A stretch of DNA of 32,663 bases from GCA-2737595 sp037138535 (lineage in GTDB: Bacteria; Actinomycetota; Actinomycetes; Nanopelagicales; Nanopelagicaceae): contig JBAXIG010000011.1 in the NCBI GenBank assembly GCA_037138535.1, positions 1 through 32,663 on the forward strand. The letters are read 5' to 3'. Positions within the stretch are counted from its first letter, which is position 1, and each line of letters begins with the position of its first letter. The notes beneath the pieces were generated by a model. That model was not told where the DNA came from, did not search any database, and saw only the letters and a list, made by a program, of their open reading frames with translations. Below are positions 1-7,971 of this stretch, piece by piece. A program made the translations under genes and the position numbers.

Positions 1-1
1 T

Positions 2-1129
2 GTACGTCACGAAATGTTAGAAGTAGGTGTCATCTCTCCTGAGCCGATTGCAGGTAAAGGTCTTGGTGTAGGCGAAGTGGGCTACTTGATTACTGGCGTG
101 AAGGATGTGCGCCAATCACGTGTGGGAGACACGGTCACCAATGCGGTTCGTCCGGCCACCGTGGCTCTCGGTGGCTACAAAGATCCACGCCCCATGGTTT
201 TCTCGGGTCTTTATCCGATGGATGGCGCCGATTACACCCAACTTCGTGAAGCCCTTGATAAGTTGCAACTGAACGATGCAGCGTTGGTTTACGAGCCAGA
301 GACTTCGGCGGCTCTTGGTTTTGGATTTCGTTGTGGATTCCTTGGATTGCTCCACTTGGAGATCGTGCGCGAACGCCTTGAGCGCGAAGCTGGACTTGAT
401 CTCATCTCTACCGCGCCTAACGTCGTCTATCGAGTCATTATGGAAGACAGCAAAGAGATTCGGGTAACTAACCCGAGCGAATTTCCTACCGGAAAGATTG
501 GGCAAGTCTTTGAACCAGTGGTGCGGGCTACCATCTTGGCGCCAAGTGAATTCATCGGCACCATTATGGAACTTTGCCAACAACGCCGCGGTTCTCTCAT
601 GGGCATGGATTACCTCTCCGAAGATCGTATCGAGATTCGTTACTCACTGCCGCTGGCAGAGATTGTCTTTGATTTCTTCGATAACTTGAAGTCACGCACT
701 CGTGGGTATGCATCGCTTGATTACGAACCCACTGGCGAAGAAGATGGCGACCTCGTCAAAGTTGATATCTTGCTTCAGGGTGAAGCGGTAGATGCTTTTA
801 GCGCCATCGTGCATAAGGATAAGGCTTACGCATATGGCGTGATGATGACTCAAAAATTGCGTGAACTTATTCCTCGGCAACAATTCGAAGTTCCGATCCA
901 AGCTGCTATTGGTTCACGCGTGATTGCCCGCGAAAGTATTCGAGCGATACGTAAGGACGTACTCGCAAAGTGTTATGGTGGCGACATTTCCCGTAAGCGC
1001 AAACTGCTCGAGAAGCAGAAGGAAGGTAAGAAGCGCATGAAGATGGTGGGACGCGTAGAAGTTCCGCAAGAAGCCTTCATTGCAGCGCTCTCGACTGATG
1101 CAGATGTGAAAGAAAAGAGTAAGAAATGA
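2..1129 (+). CDS. lepA: Elongation factor 4 (LepA), 3' part
   Basis: LepA is a ribosome-associated translational GTPase, related to EF-G, that acts on stalled or mistranslocated ribosomes. The frame is open to the left edge, so this is the last 375 residues of a protein of about 600. The N-terminal GTPase domain with its G motifs lies outside the window. Visible parts are the EF-G-like domain ending near GFGFRCGFLGLLHLEIVRER, the domain V-like region around residues 200-260, and the LepA-specific C-terminal domain. That domain has the basic stretch RKRKLLEKQKEGKKRMK near the end, which identifies LepA rather than EF-G. The stop codon overlaps the start of the next gene (ATGA). I am very sure of the family; the true start is not in the window. 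Confidence 0.96.
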   Translation, partial: VRHEMLEVGVISPEPIAGKGLGVGEVGYLITGVKDVRQSRVGDTVTNAVRPATVALGGYKDPRPMVFSGLYPMDGADYTQLREALDKLQLNDAALVYEPETSAALGFGFRCGFLGLLHLEIVRERLEREAGLDLISTAPNVVYRVIMEDSKEIRVTNPSEFPTGKIGQVFEPVVRATILAPSEFIGTIMELCQQRRGSLMGMDYLSEDRIEIRYSLPLAEIVFDFFDNLKSRTRGYASLDYEPTGEEDGDLVKVDILLQGEAVDAFSAIVHKDKAYAYGVMMTQKLRELIPRQQFEVPIQAAIGSRVIARESIRAIRKDVLAKCYGGDISRKRKLLEKQKEGKKRMKMVGRVEVPQEAFIAALSTDADVKEKSKK

Positions 1130-1755
1130 AGCGACTCCTCTCGGTAAATATTGCAGCGGTCGTGCACGAGGGGGAGTGGACCGGTTCGGTAGGTCGTACG
1201 GGAATTGACAAGCGACCTGTCGAGCACCGCATCCTGGTGGCTAATGATCATGTTGAAGGCGATGCCGTCCTTGATGTGAAGTCGCATGGAGGTCGTGATA
1301 AAGCGGTCTACGCCTATGCGCGCGAAGATGGCGATTGGTGGGAAAATCAACTCGGTATTCAGATCGGCAACGGACGATTTGGCGAGAATCTCACCACGGA
1401 GGGAGTCGATGTTACCGGCGCACTCATAGGTGAGCGTTGGCGCATTGGATCTGTGCTCTTAGAAGTTGCTGAACCACGTATTCCTTGCACAGTCTTTGCT
1501 GGTTTTTGGCAACGTCCGGGTTTGGTCAAAGAGTTCACTGAGGCGGGTCGTCCGGGTGCTTACTTGCGCATCATCGAAGAAGGAATTGTGGGCGGAGGCG
1601 ATGAAATTGTGATTGAGTCACGCCCCGAACGAGCCGCCACTATCTCAGATGCCTTTGCCGCAAAGAGCGGAGATCGTTCACAACTTAAATTACTGGCGGA
1701 GACCTCCGCATTCTCGCTAGCCTGGCATGAGTGGATTGCACGGATAGCGAAATAG
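1126..1755 (+). CDS. MOSC-domain protein (YiiM-like)
   Basis: This 209-residue protein is a stand-alone MOSC domain, the sulfur-carrier domain found at the C-terminus of molybdenum cofactor sulfurases. Visible signatures are KSHGGRDKAV (residues 52-61), FGENLTTEG (85-93) and the conserved cysteine C121 in EPRIPCTVFAGF, the expected persulfide or metal-ligand position. Length and layout fit the YiiM/YuaD class, of which E. coli YiiM acts in reduction of N-hydroxylated compounds; the substrate here is unknown. The ATG overlaps the lepA stop by four bases, so the two are probably translated from one message. hemW follows two bases later. Function beyond the family is not determinable from sequence. 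Confidence 0.85.
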   Translation: MKRLLSVNIAAVVHEGEWTGSVGRTGIDKRPVEHRILVANDHVEGDAVLDVKSHGGRDKAVYAYAREDGDWWENQLGIQIGNGRFGENLTTEGVDVTGALIGERWRIGSVLLEVAEPRIPCTVFAGFWQRPGLVKEFTEAGRPGAYLRIIEEGIVGGGDEIVIESRPERAATISDAFAAKSGDRSQLKLLAETSAFSLAWHEWIARIAK

Positions 1756-1757
1756 TG

Positions 1758-2960
1758 ATGCCAGGGGAATTGCCAGTAGGCGAGCCTGTGCCGCGTGATG
1801 GATCACTTCCAGAGGGAGTCTCGGCGGGAAAGAGGCCATTTGCGCTCTATATACATATTCCCTTCTGCGCGCGACGTTGTGGCTACTGTGATTTCAATAC
1901 GTACACAATTGCCGAACTCGGTGGTGATGAATCAATTGAGAAGCAGTATGTAGATGCCTTGATCAAAGAGATTGCATTGGCTCGATCAATTGTCGGAGAT
2001 CAGCAGATAACTACGATCTTCTTTGGCGGTGGCACTCCGACATTGCTACCGTCAAGTGAGATCGCTCGAATTCTCGATGCGGTACAACTGCAATTCCGTC
2101 TCTCCGAAGATGTAGAGATCACTACCGAAGCTAATCCCGATAGCGTCACCGCTGAATCGCTCGGTGAATTGCGCGCCGCTGGAATAAACCGAATTTCCTT
2201 TGGTGTGCAGAGTACGACGCCACATGTTCTACAGACCCTCGATCGCACACATAACCCCCCGCAAGTGCCCATCGTGGTGCAAGCCGCACATGATGCTGGC
2301 TTCACTCACATCAGCGTGGACTTGATCTATGGCACACCTGGCGAGACGATCGTGGAGTGGGAGGAGAGTGTGCGTTCGCTACTCACTCTTCCCATTGATC
2401 ACATCAGTGCATATTCACTTATCGTGGAGGAAGGCACAAAGTTGGGGGCCCAAGTGCGCCGCGGCGCACTCGAGATGCCCGATGAAGACCTCAACGCAGA
2501 TAAATACATAGTTGCCGATGATCTCTTCACTGCGACTGGTTTCGCGTGGTACGAAGTGAGCAATTGGGCGAAACCAGGTGGGGCTTGTAAGCACAATGAG
2601 ATGTATTGGAAGAATAACGATTGGTGGGGTCTTGGCGCAGGCGCCCATAGCCATATCGACGGTGTGCGCTGGTGGAATAAGAAACTTCCCGCCGCCTATA
2701 TTAAAGAGTTGCAAGATGGGTCGTCTCCAGCACTTGCTCGCGAAATTCTCACTGAAGAAGAGCGTTCATTTGAAGAGTTGATGCTGGGAATCAGAACCAG
2801 GGAAGGGCTAGCGCTCTCCTTGGTCTCTCACGGTGCGGCGGCGGCAGCGCTGGCAGATGGAAACCTCGATGCCGAGCAGTACGAGCTGGGGCGAGTGGTA
2901 CTTACTCGCTCTGGTCGGTTGATTGCTGATGCTCTTTTGCGCGCTTTTTCCGACGCCTAA
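1758..2960 (+). CDS. hemW: HemW-type radical SAM haem chaperone
   Basis: HemW is a radical SAM protein once annotated as oxygen-independent coproporphyrinogen III oxidase and now regarded as a haem-binding chaperone. The 400-residue product has the cluster motif CARRCGYC (C37, C41, C44), the SAM-binding FFGGGTPTLL, the GIQS-like GVQST segment, and the HemW signature HNEMYW followed by GLGAGAHS. The cluster motif is CX3CX2C, as expected. I chose ATG 1758 over an in-frame GTG at 1731. As I recall it, the N-terminus MPGELPVGEPVPRDG resembles actinobacterial HemW starts, and 1758 leaves a two-base gap after the MOSC gene instead of an overlap. Its 3' end overlaps the opposing DedA gene by 59 bases, so the two C-termini are encoded on opposite strands of the same DNA. 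Confidence 0.93.
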   Translation: MPGELPVGEPVPRDGSLPEGVSAGKRPFALYIHIPFCARRCGYCDFNTYTIAELGGDESIEKQYVDALIKEIALARSIVGDQQITTIFFGGGTPTLLPSSEIARILDAVQLQFRLSEDVEITTEANPDSVTAESLGELRAAGINRISFGVQSTTPHVLQTLDRTHNPPQVPIVVQAAHDAGFTHISVDLIYGTPGETIVEWEESVRSLLTLPIDHISAYSLIVEEGTKLGAQVRRGALEMPDEDLNADKYIVADDLFTATGFAWYEVSNWAKPGGACKHNEMYWKNNDWWGLGAGAHSHIDGVRWWNKKLPAAYIKELQDGSSPALAREILTEEERSFEELMLGIRTREGLALSLVSHGAAAAALADGNLDAEQYELGRVVLTRSGRLIADALLRAFSDA

Positions 2961-3552
2961 TTATCAAGAGGGTAACAATCACGACTAAGAGAAGAAAGAA
3001 TGAGTAACCCATTCGTGAAATAATCTTCTCGACTTTGGCGAGGTTATCACTTGCTATGCGTCCTACGATGAGTGCGGTAGGTGCCCATATAGCCGCACCG
3101 AGGGCATTGCCTAGGAGGAACCGCGAGTACTTCATACGCATGGTGCCGGCGATTGCCGGGACGAGTGCACGCATGACAGCTACGAAGCGTCCCAGGAAGA
3201 CTGCCCATGGACCGTATTTGTGTATGAACTCTTCTGCCTTATTCCAATGCTCTTCCGAGACTCGTCTGCCCGCCTTCGATGTGCGAAGCCGTGGTCCGAG
3301 GATGCGCCCAATTTCATAGCCAGTGGAGTCGCCGATGATGGCACCGATAATTGCAATCGGAATAAGGATCGATAACTTCAAGTGACCAGTTGCAGTTGCT
3401 GCGCCGGCGACGATCAGGGTGGTTTCGGCTGGAAAGACGAGGCCAAGAAAGGCCGCGCCTTCGGCAATTGCAGCGATAGCGACGATGACATAGACCCACG
3501 GGCCAGCTGAGGCAACGAGGTCGAGAATATGGTTAATAAAGGTGCTGATCAT
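2902..3552 (-). CDS. DedA / SNARE-associated family membrane protein
   Basis: This 216-residue integral membrane protein belongs to the DedA (VTT-domain) family, several members of which are lipid-carrier or phospholipid flippases. Hydrophobic segments lie around residues 14-35, 45-75, 145-170 and 183-202. The family motif appears as FLGRFVAVMRALVPAIAGT, including the conserved arginine before the proline, and there is an acidic GE/AE segment near the first membrane region. The C-terminus is basic then polar (RRRKKRAKEHQQS). It is transcribed opposite to hemW and overlaps its end by 59 bases. No Shine-Dalgarno precedes the ATG, and a -10-like TAAGAT sits nine bases upstream, compatible with a nearly leaderless message. 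The substrate is unknown. Confidence 0.88.
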   Translation of the reverse strand: MISTFINHILDLVASAGPWVYVIVAIAAIAEGAAFLGLVFPAETTLIVAGAATATGHLKLSILIPIAIIGAIIGDSTGYEIGRILGPRLRTSKAGRRVSEEHWNKAEEFIHKYGPWAVFLGRFVAVMRALVPAIAGTMRMKYSRFLLGNALGAAIWAPTALIVGRIASDNLAKVEKIISRMGYSFFLLLVVIVTLLIIRRRKKRAKEHQQSTDQSE

Positions 3553-3560
3553 GGCGTGTC

Positions 3561-3567
3561 TATCTTA
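3561..3567. promoter_or_regulatory. Overlapping divergent -10 elements, DedA / DoxX-like
   Basis: Only 29 bases separate the divergent DedA and DoxX-like start codons. Within them the plus strand reads TATCTT (3561-3566) and the minus strand reads TAAGAT (3567-3562). Both are reasonable -10 hexamers occupying almost the same bases, so polymerase could probably load in only one direction at a time. No convincing -35 was found for either. This is inferred from spacing and consensus only. Confidence 0.3.
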
Positions 3568-3581
3568 GGGGTGAGCGTTGT

Positions 3582-3962
3582 ATGCAGCCCGCTATACCGT
3601 ACGGTTACTCCATGTCCTCACATAATATTCATCTCATCCTCGCCTTACTCCTCTGCTTGATGTTTCTGCTCTCTGGCTTGATGAAAGCCAGTGGCAACGC
3701 GAAGGGCCTGGCCGGTACTCGCGCAGTCAATGTCCCAGACGGTCTCGGCAGATTCACAGGTGCGCTAGAGGCTCTCGGCGCGCTCGGCATTCTGATTGGT
3801 TTTAAGCTCTCGCTCTTTGCCTGGCTGGGGTTCGTAGGTCTCTGGCTCATCATGGCCGGCGCGATCTTCTTCCACTTCCGCGCCAAAGATATTAAAGGTG
3901 CGATCCCCGCTTTTGTCGTGCTGGTGCTCCTCTCCATCGCCATCATCACGATCAGCGCCTAG
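3582..3962 (+). CDS. DoxX-like small membrane protein
   Basis: This 126-residue protein has four hydrophobic segments (about residues 16-33, 55-72, 78-96 and 105-125), typical of DoxX/DoxX-like membrane proteins. The family includes a thiosulfate:quinone oxidoreductase subunit, but most members have no assigned role. The recognisable part is FLLSGLMKASG after the first helix, then a GALEALGALGILIG helix. ATG 3582 is used because a GGGGTGAG stretch lies just upstream; ATG 3612 (MSSHN) is a possible alternative that would give a 116-residue protein with a cleaner first helix. It is divergent from the DedA gene and six bases ahead of the S51 peptidase gene. No function can be given. Confidence 0.7.
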   Translation: MQPAIPYGYSMSSHNIHLILALLLCLMFLLSGLMKASGNAKGLAGTRAVNVPDGLGRFTGALEALGALGILIGFKLSLFAWLGFVGLWLIMAGAIFFHFRAKDIKGAIPAFVVLVLLSIAIITISA

Positions 3963-3968
3963 ATTACG

Positions 3969-4727
3969 ATGGAAAGTACCGCAGGCGCGTTGGCGCTTGT
4001 GGGGTCGGGTGAATACCTAGCCGAGTCACTGGTTCTCGAAAATTCTCTTGTAGAAAGTGGACGCTGCGGGCGAGGTGAATCAGCGCGTTATTACGTACAA
4101 ATTCCCACGGCTTCGGGCCACGAGAGCGTCGAGCGCCGTGCGTACTGGCGAAATCTTGGAGCAAGCGCCGCTTCACGCATAGGAATAGAAGCTAAGTATC
4201 TCGATCTACAAGACCGAAGTGATGTACTCGCTGCCGATGCACAAATGCTCGAGGACATCGAAAATGCGGCATTAATTTATTTTTCTGGCGGAGATCCCTA
4301 TCTCTTAACCGAGGCATTCGCCGGTACCCCACTCTGGTCTGCCATCATGAGTGCCTTCGCCCGCGGTGCCTCGTTAGCCGGATGTAGCGCCGGAGCGATG
4401 GCTTTCTGCTCGCACCTGGTGGAGTTTCGATCAATGGGTCGCCGCTCTCGTTCGGGTTTGGGGTTGATTGACAACTTGCAGGTGATTCCACACTTTGATC
4501 GGATGCATATCGCGTCTCGAATTCCTGCGCTTTCTGGGAAGCAGTGGTGGGAGGTACCCACACTCGGAATCGACGAGAAGACCGCCGTGATCTGGGAGCG
4601 TGGCGCCTGGCGGGTCTGGGGACGAAGCGCTGCCTATCTCTTCGGTGATCCCCAGGAGGAGCGGGTGGTGGCCCATGCGGGGCAGGTGCTTCCGCTGCCA
4701 GACCCGGTGGGCTCGCACGGGGGTTAG
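3969..4727 (+). CDS. Peptidase family S51 (dipeptidase E / cyanophycinase-like)
   Basis: This 252-residue protein resembles peptidase family S51, the class I amidotransferase-like fold that includes dipeptidase E (Asp-Xaa dipeptides) and cyanophycinase. The nucleophile elbow is GCSAGAM with S140. A conserved FSGGDP segment (105-110) forms the expected oxyanion and substrate region, and PHFDRMH (174-180) carries the likely catalytic histidine H175. A GIDEKTAV block near residue 198 is also typical of the family. It follows the DoxX-like gene after six bases. A hrcA promoter and operator start just after its stop. Whether the substrate is cyanophycin-like or an Asp dipeptide cannot be decided; no cyanophycin synthetase is in the window. 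Confidence 0.8.
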   Translation: MESTAGALALVGSGEYLAESLVLENSLVESGRCGRGESARYYVQIPTASGHESVERRAYWRNLGASAASRIGIEAKYLDLQDRSDVLAADAQMLEDIENAALIYFSGGDPYLLTEAFAGTPLWSAIMSAFARGASLAGCSAGAMAFCSHLVEFRSMGRRSRSGLGLIDNLQVIPHFDRMHIASRIPALSGKQWWEVPTLGIDEKTAVIWERGAWRVWGRSAAYLFGDPQEERVVAHAGQVLPLPDPVGSHGG

Positions 4728-4735
4728 CTTCCGCC

Positions 4736-4741
4736 TAGAAT
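4736..4741 (+). promoter_or_regulatory. -10 element of the hrcA promoter
   Basis: TAGAAT lies immediately before the CIRCE inverted repeat and 47 bases before the hrcA ATG. Transcription would begin inside the operator, so HrcA binding would block initiation. No good -35 hexamer is visible 16-18 bases upstream. Confidence 0.45.
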
Positions 4742-4767
4742 TGGCACTCTTCTGGTGACAGTGCCAG
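4741..4767. promoter_or_regulatory. CIRCE operator (HrcA binding site)
   Basis: The inverted repeat reads TTGGCACTC, nine bases, CAGTGCCAG. This matches the CIRCE layout (TTAGCACTC-N9-GAGTGCTAA) used by the heat-shock repressor HrcA; the two arms pair at seven of nine positions. Placed between a TAGAAT -10 and the hrcA start, it indicates autoregulation of hrcA and heat-inducible expression of the dnaJ that follows. Confidence 0.88.
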
Positions 4768-4777
4768 AGAAATCGAG

Positions 4778-4783
4778 AGGAGG
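4778..4783 (+). promoter_or_regulatory. Ribosome binding site fixing the hrcA start
   Basis: AGGAGG lies four bases before ATG 4788. The same frame is open back to a GTG at 4755, but that codon falls inside the CIRCE operator and lacks such a site, so 4788 is taken as the start. Confidence 0.8.
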
Positions 4784-4787
4784 CGCC

Positions 4788-5801
4788 ATGAGCAGAAAGC
4801 TCGAGGTCCTCCGTGCCATTGTGGAAGATTACGTCGCCACCGAAGAGCCAGTCGGCTCCAAATCTCTTGCTGAGCGCCATGCACTCGGCGTCTCACCCGC
4901 AACCATTCGAAACGATATGGCTCTGCTGGAAGAAGAAGGCTTCATCACTCAACCCCACACCAGTGCGGGCCGCGTGCCCACCGATAAGGGATACCGCCTC
5001 TTCGTGGATCGTCTCGCCGGGGTAAAGCCTCTTTCGGCCGCGGAGAGAAGAGCGATCGAGTCATTTCTTGAAGGAGCGGCTGATTTAGATGATGTGATCG
5101 GACGTACCGTTCGTTTGCTCTCGCAAATCACTCGCCAAGTTGCGGTGGTGCAGTACCCATCGCTCACCCTCTCGACGGTGCGCCATATTGAATTAGTGAA
5201 TCTCGGTGCGCGCCGCGTCATGATCGTGCTCATCACCGATACTGGTCGAGTAGAACAACGCATTCTTGACGCGAAAGCGGAGGTCTCTGACGTTTTGCTC
5301 GGCGAATTGCGCGCCCGAGCGAATGCTCTATGTGTGGGTAAACGACTCAACGAACTACCGGATCTACTGATTTCTGTAGCACCGCGTGCTGATCAAGACG
5401 AGCAAGTTCTCTCAAGTCTTGTTGTTTCCACGATCCTTGAAATGGCAATTGAGCAGAGTGAAGAACGGATCGTCCTTTCGGGAACTGCCAATCTTGCACG
5501 GCTTGGTACAGATTTCACACATTCCGTGAGCCCAGTACTTGAAGCGCTCGAAGAGCAAGTGGTTCTTCTTCGACTTCTCGGCGATGCTGCCGAGAGCATG
5601 ACGGTACGTATTGGCCACGAGCATGAATTACATAGTTTGCAAGGTACTTCACTAGTGGCTACCGGATATGGTCGCGCGGGAGAACCATTAGGGTCAATGG
5701 GAATTCTGGGCCCGACTCGCATGGATTACCCAGGCAGCATCGCATCCGTACGCGCAGTTGCTCAGTACGTGGGACATTTCTTGACAGAAAGTGGTTCTTA
5801 G
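4788..5801 (+). CDS. hrcA: Heat-inducible transcription repressor HrcA
   Basis: HrcA represses class I heat-shock genes by binding CIRCE and is kept active by GroEL. The 337-residue product starts with a winged helix whose signature is GVSPATIRNDMALLEEEG (34-51), followed by PHTSAGRVPTDKGYR (56-70), a near-invariant HrcA segment. The GAF-like middle and C-terminal part ends in the YPGSIASVRAVAQYVGHFL block typical of the family. The start is fixed by an AGGAGG site. A CIRCE element lies directly upstream, so the gene is autoregulated. The stop TAG lies one base before the likely GTG start of dnaJ. This hrcA-dnaJ pairing is common in actinobacteria, where a second dnaJ sits with dnaK and grpE. 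Confidence 0.96.
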   Translation: MSRKLEVLRAIVEDYVATEEPVGSKSLAERHALGVSPATIRNDMALLEEEGFITQPHTSAGRVPTDKGYRLFVDRLAGVKPLSAAERRAIESFLEGAADLDDVIGRTVRLLSQITRQVAVVQYPSLTLSTVRHIELVNLGARRVMIVLITDTGRVEQRILDAKAEVSDVLLGELRARANALCVGKRLNELPDLLISVAPRADQDEQVLSSLVVSTILEMAIEQSEERIVLSGTANLARLGTDFTHSVSPVLEALEEQVVLLRLLGDAAESMTVRIGHEHELHSLQGTSLVATGYGRAGEPLGSMGILGPTRMDYPGSIASVRAVAQYVGHFLTESGS

Positions 5802-5802
5802 A

Positions 5803-6900
5803 GTGGCCGATCACTACACAACGCTGGGTGTCGCACGCGAGGCCAGCGCAGATGAAATTAAGCGCGCTTATCGTAAATTGGCACGAGAGTTGCATCCAGA
5901 TGTAAACCCAGATGCCACCACGCACGATAAATTTAAAGAAGTTACTGAAGCGTATGAAACGTTGAGTGACCCGCAGAAGCGTCAGCACTATGACATGGGT
6001 GGCGGAAGTAGTTTCGGTGGCGCAGGATTTGGTTTCGGCGATGTGATGGATGCCTTCTTCGGTGGCAGTGGATCACGGGGACCTAAACCACGTGTGCGTC
6101 GTGGACAAGATGCGCTCATTCGCGTCGAGATCGATCTCCATGATGCAGTCTTTGGCGTCGATCATGAGCTCCACGTAGACACTGCTGTCGGCTGCGAAAA
6201 GTGCGATGCCACCGGGCGTAAGCCAGGAACCTCCACGAAGACCTGCGATATTTGCCGCGGACGTGGAGAAGTGCAACAAGTTGCTAAATCTTTCCTCGGA
6301 CAAGTGATGACGAGTCGTCCGTGTAATTCGTGCCAAGGGTACGGAAGTACCATTATCTCTCCGTGTGTCGAATGTGCTGGAGACGGACGCGTGCGTTCAC
6401 GTCGCACTATCGATATTCATATTCCTGCTGGCGTAGAGACCGGATCGCGTCTGCGCCTTGATGGGCGAGGCGAAGTAGGTCCAGGAGGTGGGCCCGCTGG
6501 TGACCTCTACGTCGAGATGGTGGTGATTCCACATCCTTCAATTGTGAGAGAGGGCGACAACCTCCACCTTCCTTTTTCTATTCCCATGACAGCTGCGGCG
6601 CTCGGTGCCACCGTTGAAGTAGAGACCCTTGATGGTGTGGAAGAAGTAGATATCAAGCCTGGAATTCAAAGCGGGGAACAGATCATTCTGCGTGGGCTTG
6701 GCGTTGGCCGTTTGCGCCAAAATGGGCGCGGCGATTTTGTTGTACACGTAGAAGTTTTAACACCGAGCAAGCTCGATGCTGAGCAAGTCGAATTACTCCA
6801 GGCTCTCGCACAAAAGCGCGAGGAAGTGATGCCGGCCGGTGAACATGGACCGCTGGAGACTGGGTTTATGTCGAAGATCAAAGATGCGTTTACCCGCTAA
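5803..6900 (+). CDS. dnaJ: Chaperone protein DnaJ (DnaJ2 type)
   Basis: DnaJ is the Hsp40 co-chaperone that stimulates DnaK ATPase and delivers unfolded clients. The 365-residue protein has a J domain with HPD at 31-33, a Gly/Phe-rich linker at about 66-92, and a zinc domain with four CXXCXGXG-type repeats (C131/C134, C148/C151, C174/C177, C188/C191). The second repeat is CRGRG and the fourth CAGDG, both normal. C-terminal client-binding domains follow. I chose GTG 5803 (VADHYTTLGV) over GTG 5791, which would overlap hrcA. It is under the CIRCE control of the hrcA promoter. The stop TAA shares one base with the rsmE start. Confidence 0.96.
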   Translation: MADHYTTLGVAREASADEIKRAYRKLARELHPDVNPDATTHDKFKEVTEAYETLSDPQKRQHYDMGGGSSFGGAGFGFGDVMDAFFGGSGSRGPKPRVRRGQDALIRVEIDLHDAVFGVDHELHVDTAVGCEKCDATGRKPGTSTKTCDICRGRGEVQQVAKSFLGQVMTSRPCNSCQGYGSTIISPCVECAGDGRVRSRRTIDIHIPAGVETGSRLRLDGRGEVGPGGGPAGDLYVEMVVIPHPSIVREGDNLHLPFSIPMTAAALGATVEVETLDGVEEVDIKPGIQSGEQIILRGLGVGRLRQNGRGDFVVHVEVLTPSKLDAEQVELLQALAQKREEVMPAGEHGPLETGFMSKIKDAFTR

Positions 6901-7631
6901 TGCTCTCCCTTTTCTTTTCTGACTCTGTGTCGAAAGAGGTTGTCACGCTACTTCCTGATGAATCCCGTCATGCAGAGAAGGTGTTGCGCATCATCGTGGG
7001 TGAAGAGATCCGAGTAGCAGATCAACTCGGCGCCTGGGTCGAAGGACCAGTCGAATCTCTCTCTCCTGTCAGCGTGAAAGTGGTGCGACGTGGCAAGGAT
7101 CTCCCTAGTGGGATTTCAGTACTGCAAGCAATCACTAAAGGGGATGCGGCAACCGATGCTGTGGCACTGCTCACAGAGGTGGGTGTCAAAGAAATTATTC
7201 CGTGGAGTGCGCAACATTCGATTGCCCGATGGGATGACGAGAAGAGCGTGAAAGCACGAGAGAAGTGGCAAGTTGTTGCGGAAGAGTCGGCGAAGCAATC
7301 TCGTAGAGCACTAGTGCCTCGGGTGAGTGAGATGGTCTCGTCTAAAGAATTGCCTCTACTCATCTCGCGGTTTGTACATGTGGTGGTGCTACATGAAAGC
7401 GCGCATATCGGGATCGATCAAATCGAGCTACCTGAAGCCGGAGAAGTCTTGATCGTCGTGGGACCAGAAGGAGGCATTTCGGATTCCGAAATTGAAGCCT
7501 TTGCACAAAGTGCTCAGGTAGTGCATCTTGGCCCGCACGTCTTGCGATCCAAGAATGCCGGCGCCATTGCTACGGCACTCATCTTGCAACAGCGGCAATG
7601 GTATTCCGACGCTAAGAATTCGAAGGAGTAG
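6900..7631 (+). CDS. rsmE: 16S rRNA m3U1498 methyltransferase RsmE
   Basis: RsmE methylates N3 of U1498 in 16S rRNA with S-adenosylmethionine. The 243-residue protein has an N-terminal PUA-like part (DESRHAEKVLR at 20-30) and a SPOUT domain. The SPOUT motifs are EESAKQSRR (128-136), the SAM-loop VGPEGGISDSE (187-197) and LGPHVLRSKNAG (210-221). The last is usually LG-RILR-ETA, so the Ser-Lys-Asn there is a mild variation. The start overlaps the dnaJ stop (TAATG). Position after hrcA-dnaJ is the common actinobacterial order. Confidence 0.94.
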   Translation: MLSLFFSDSVSKEVVTLLPDESRHAEKVLRIIVGEEIRVADQLGAWVEGPVESLSPVSVKVVRRGKDLPSGISVLQAITKGDAATDAVALLTEVGVKEIIPWSAQHSIARWDDEKSVKAREKWQVVAEESAKQSRRALVPRVSEMVSSKELPLLISRFVHVVVLHESAHIGIDQIELPEAGEVLIVVGPEGGISDSEIEAFAQSAQVVHLGPHVLRSKNAGAIATALILQQRQWYSDAKNSKE

Positions 7632-7633
7632 GG

Positions 7634-7966
7634 ATGGCCGTAAATTGCCTCTTCTGCAAGATTGTGGCTGGCGAGATTCCAGCAACTCTCGTGGCCAGTA
7701 ACGAGTTGGCGATTGCATTTAACGACATCTCCCCAGTAGCTCCGACGCACCTTTTGGTGATTCCCAAAGCTCACTTTGAAAACGTTGCGGAATTGACCAG
7801 GGAAGACGGCGCTTCGCTCGCTGCGCTGCTCTCTTTGGCCGAGCAGGTAGCCGCCGGCCAGGACTTTAGACTGGTTTTCAATTCAGGTGCTGGGGTCGGG
7901 CAGAGCGTATTTCACGCTCATGGACATGTGCTCGCTGGGCGAGATTTCGCCTGGCCGCCCGGCTAA
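7634..7966 (+). CDS. HIT family nucleotide-binding hydrolase
   Basis: HIT proteins hydrolyse or transfer nucleoside phosphates through the HxHxHxx motif. This 110-residue protein has C5 and C8 (CLFCK), a frequent zinc pair in Hint-type proteins, and H39 in THLLVIPKAH. The histidine triad is HAHGHVLAG (H94, H96, H98), with H96 as the presumed nucleophile. Gly between the last two histidines replaces the usual hydrophobic residue. It lies two bases after rsmE and five before phoH, so it belongs to the same operon. It is most like the Hint/YcfF branch, probably a purine nucleoside phosphoramidase; the natural substrate is unknown. Confidence 0.9.
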   Translation: MAVNCLFCKIVAGEIPATLVASNELAIAFNDISPVAPTHLLVIPKAHFENVAELTREDGASLAALLSLAEQVAAGQDFRLVFNSGAGVGQSVFHAHGHVLAGRDFAWPPG

Positions 7967-7971
7967 GTAGG

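Noticed and set aside
5744..5752. ATCCGTACG inside hrcA, part of the shared island element
   Set aside because: Only nine bases match, it lies in coding sequence of an unrelated operon, and chance is sufficient.
6338..6351. GGTAC-GGAA-GTACC inverted repeat
   Set aside because: It lies within the dnaJ zinc-domain coding sequence with no regulatory context.
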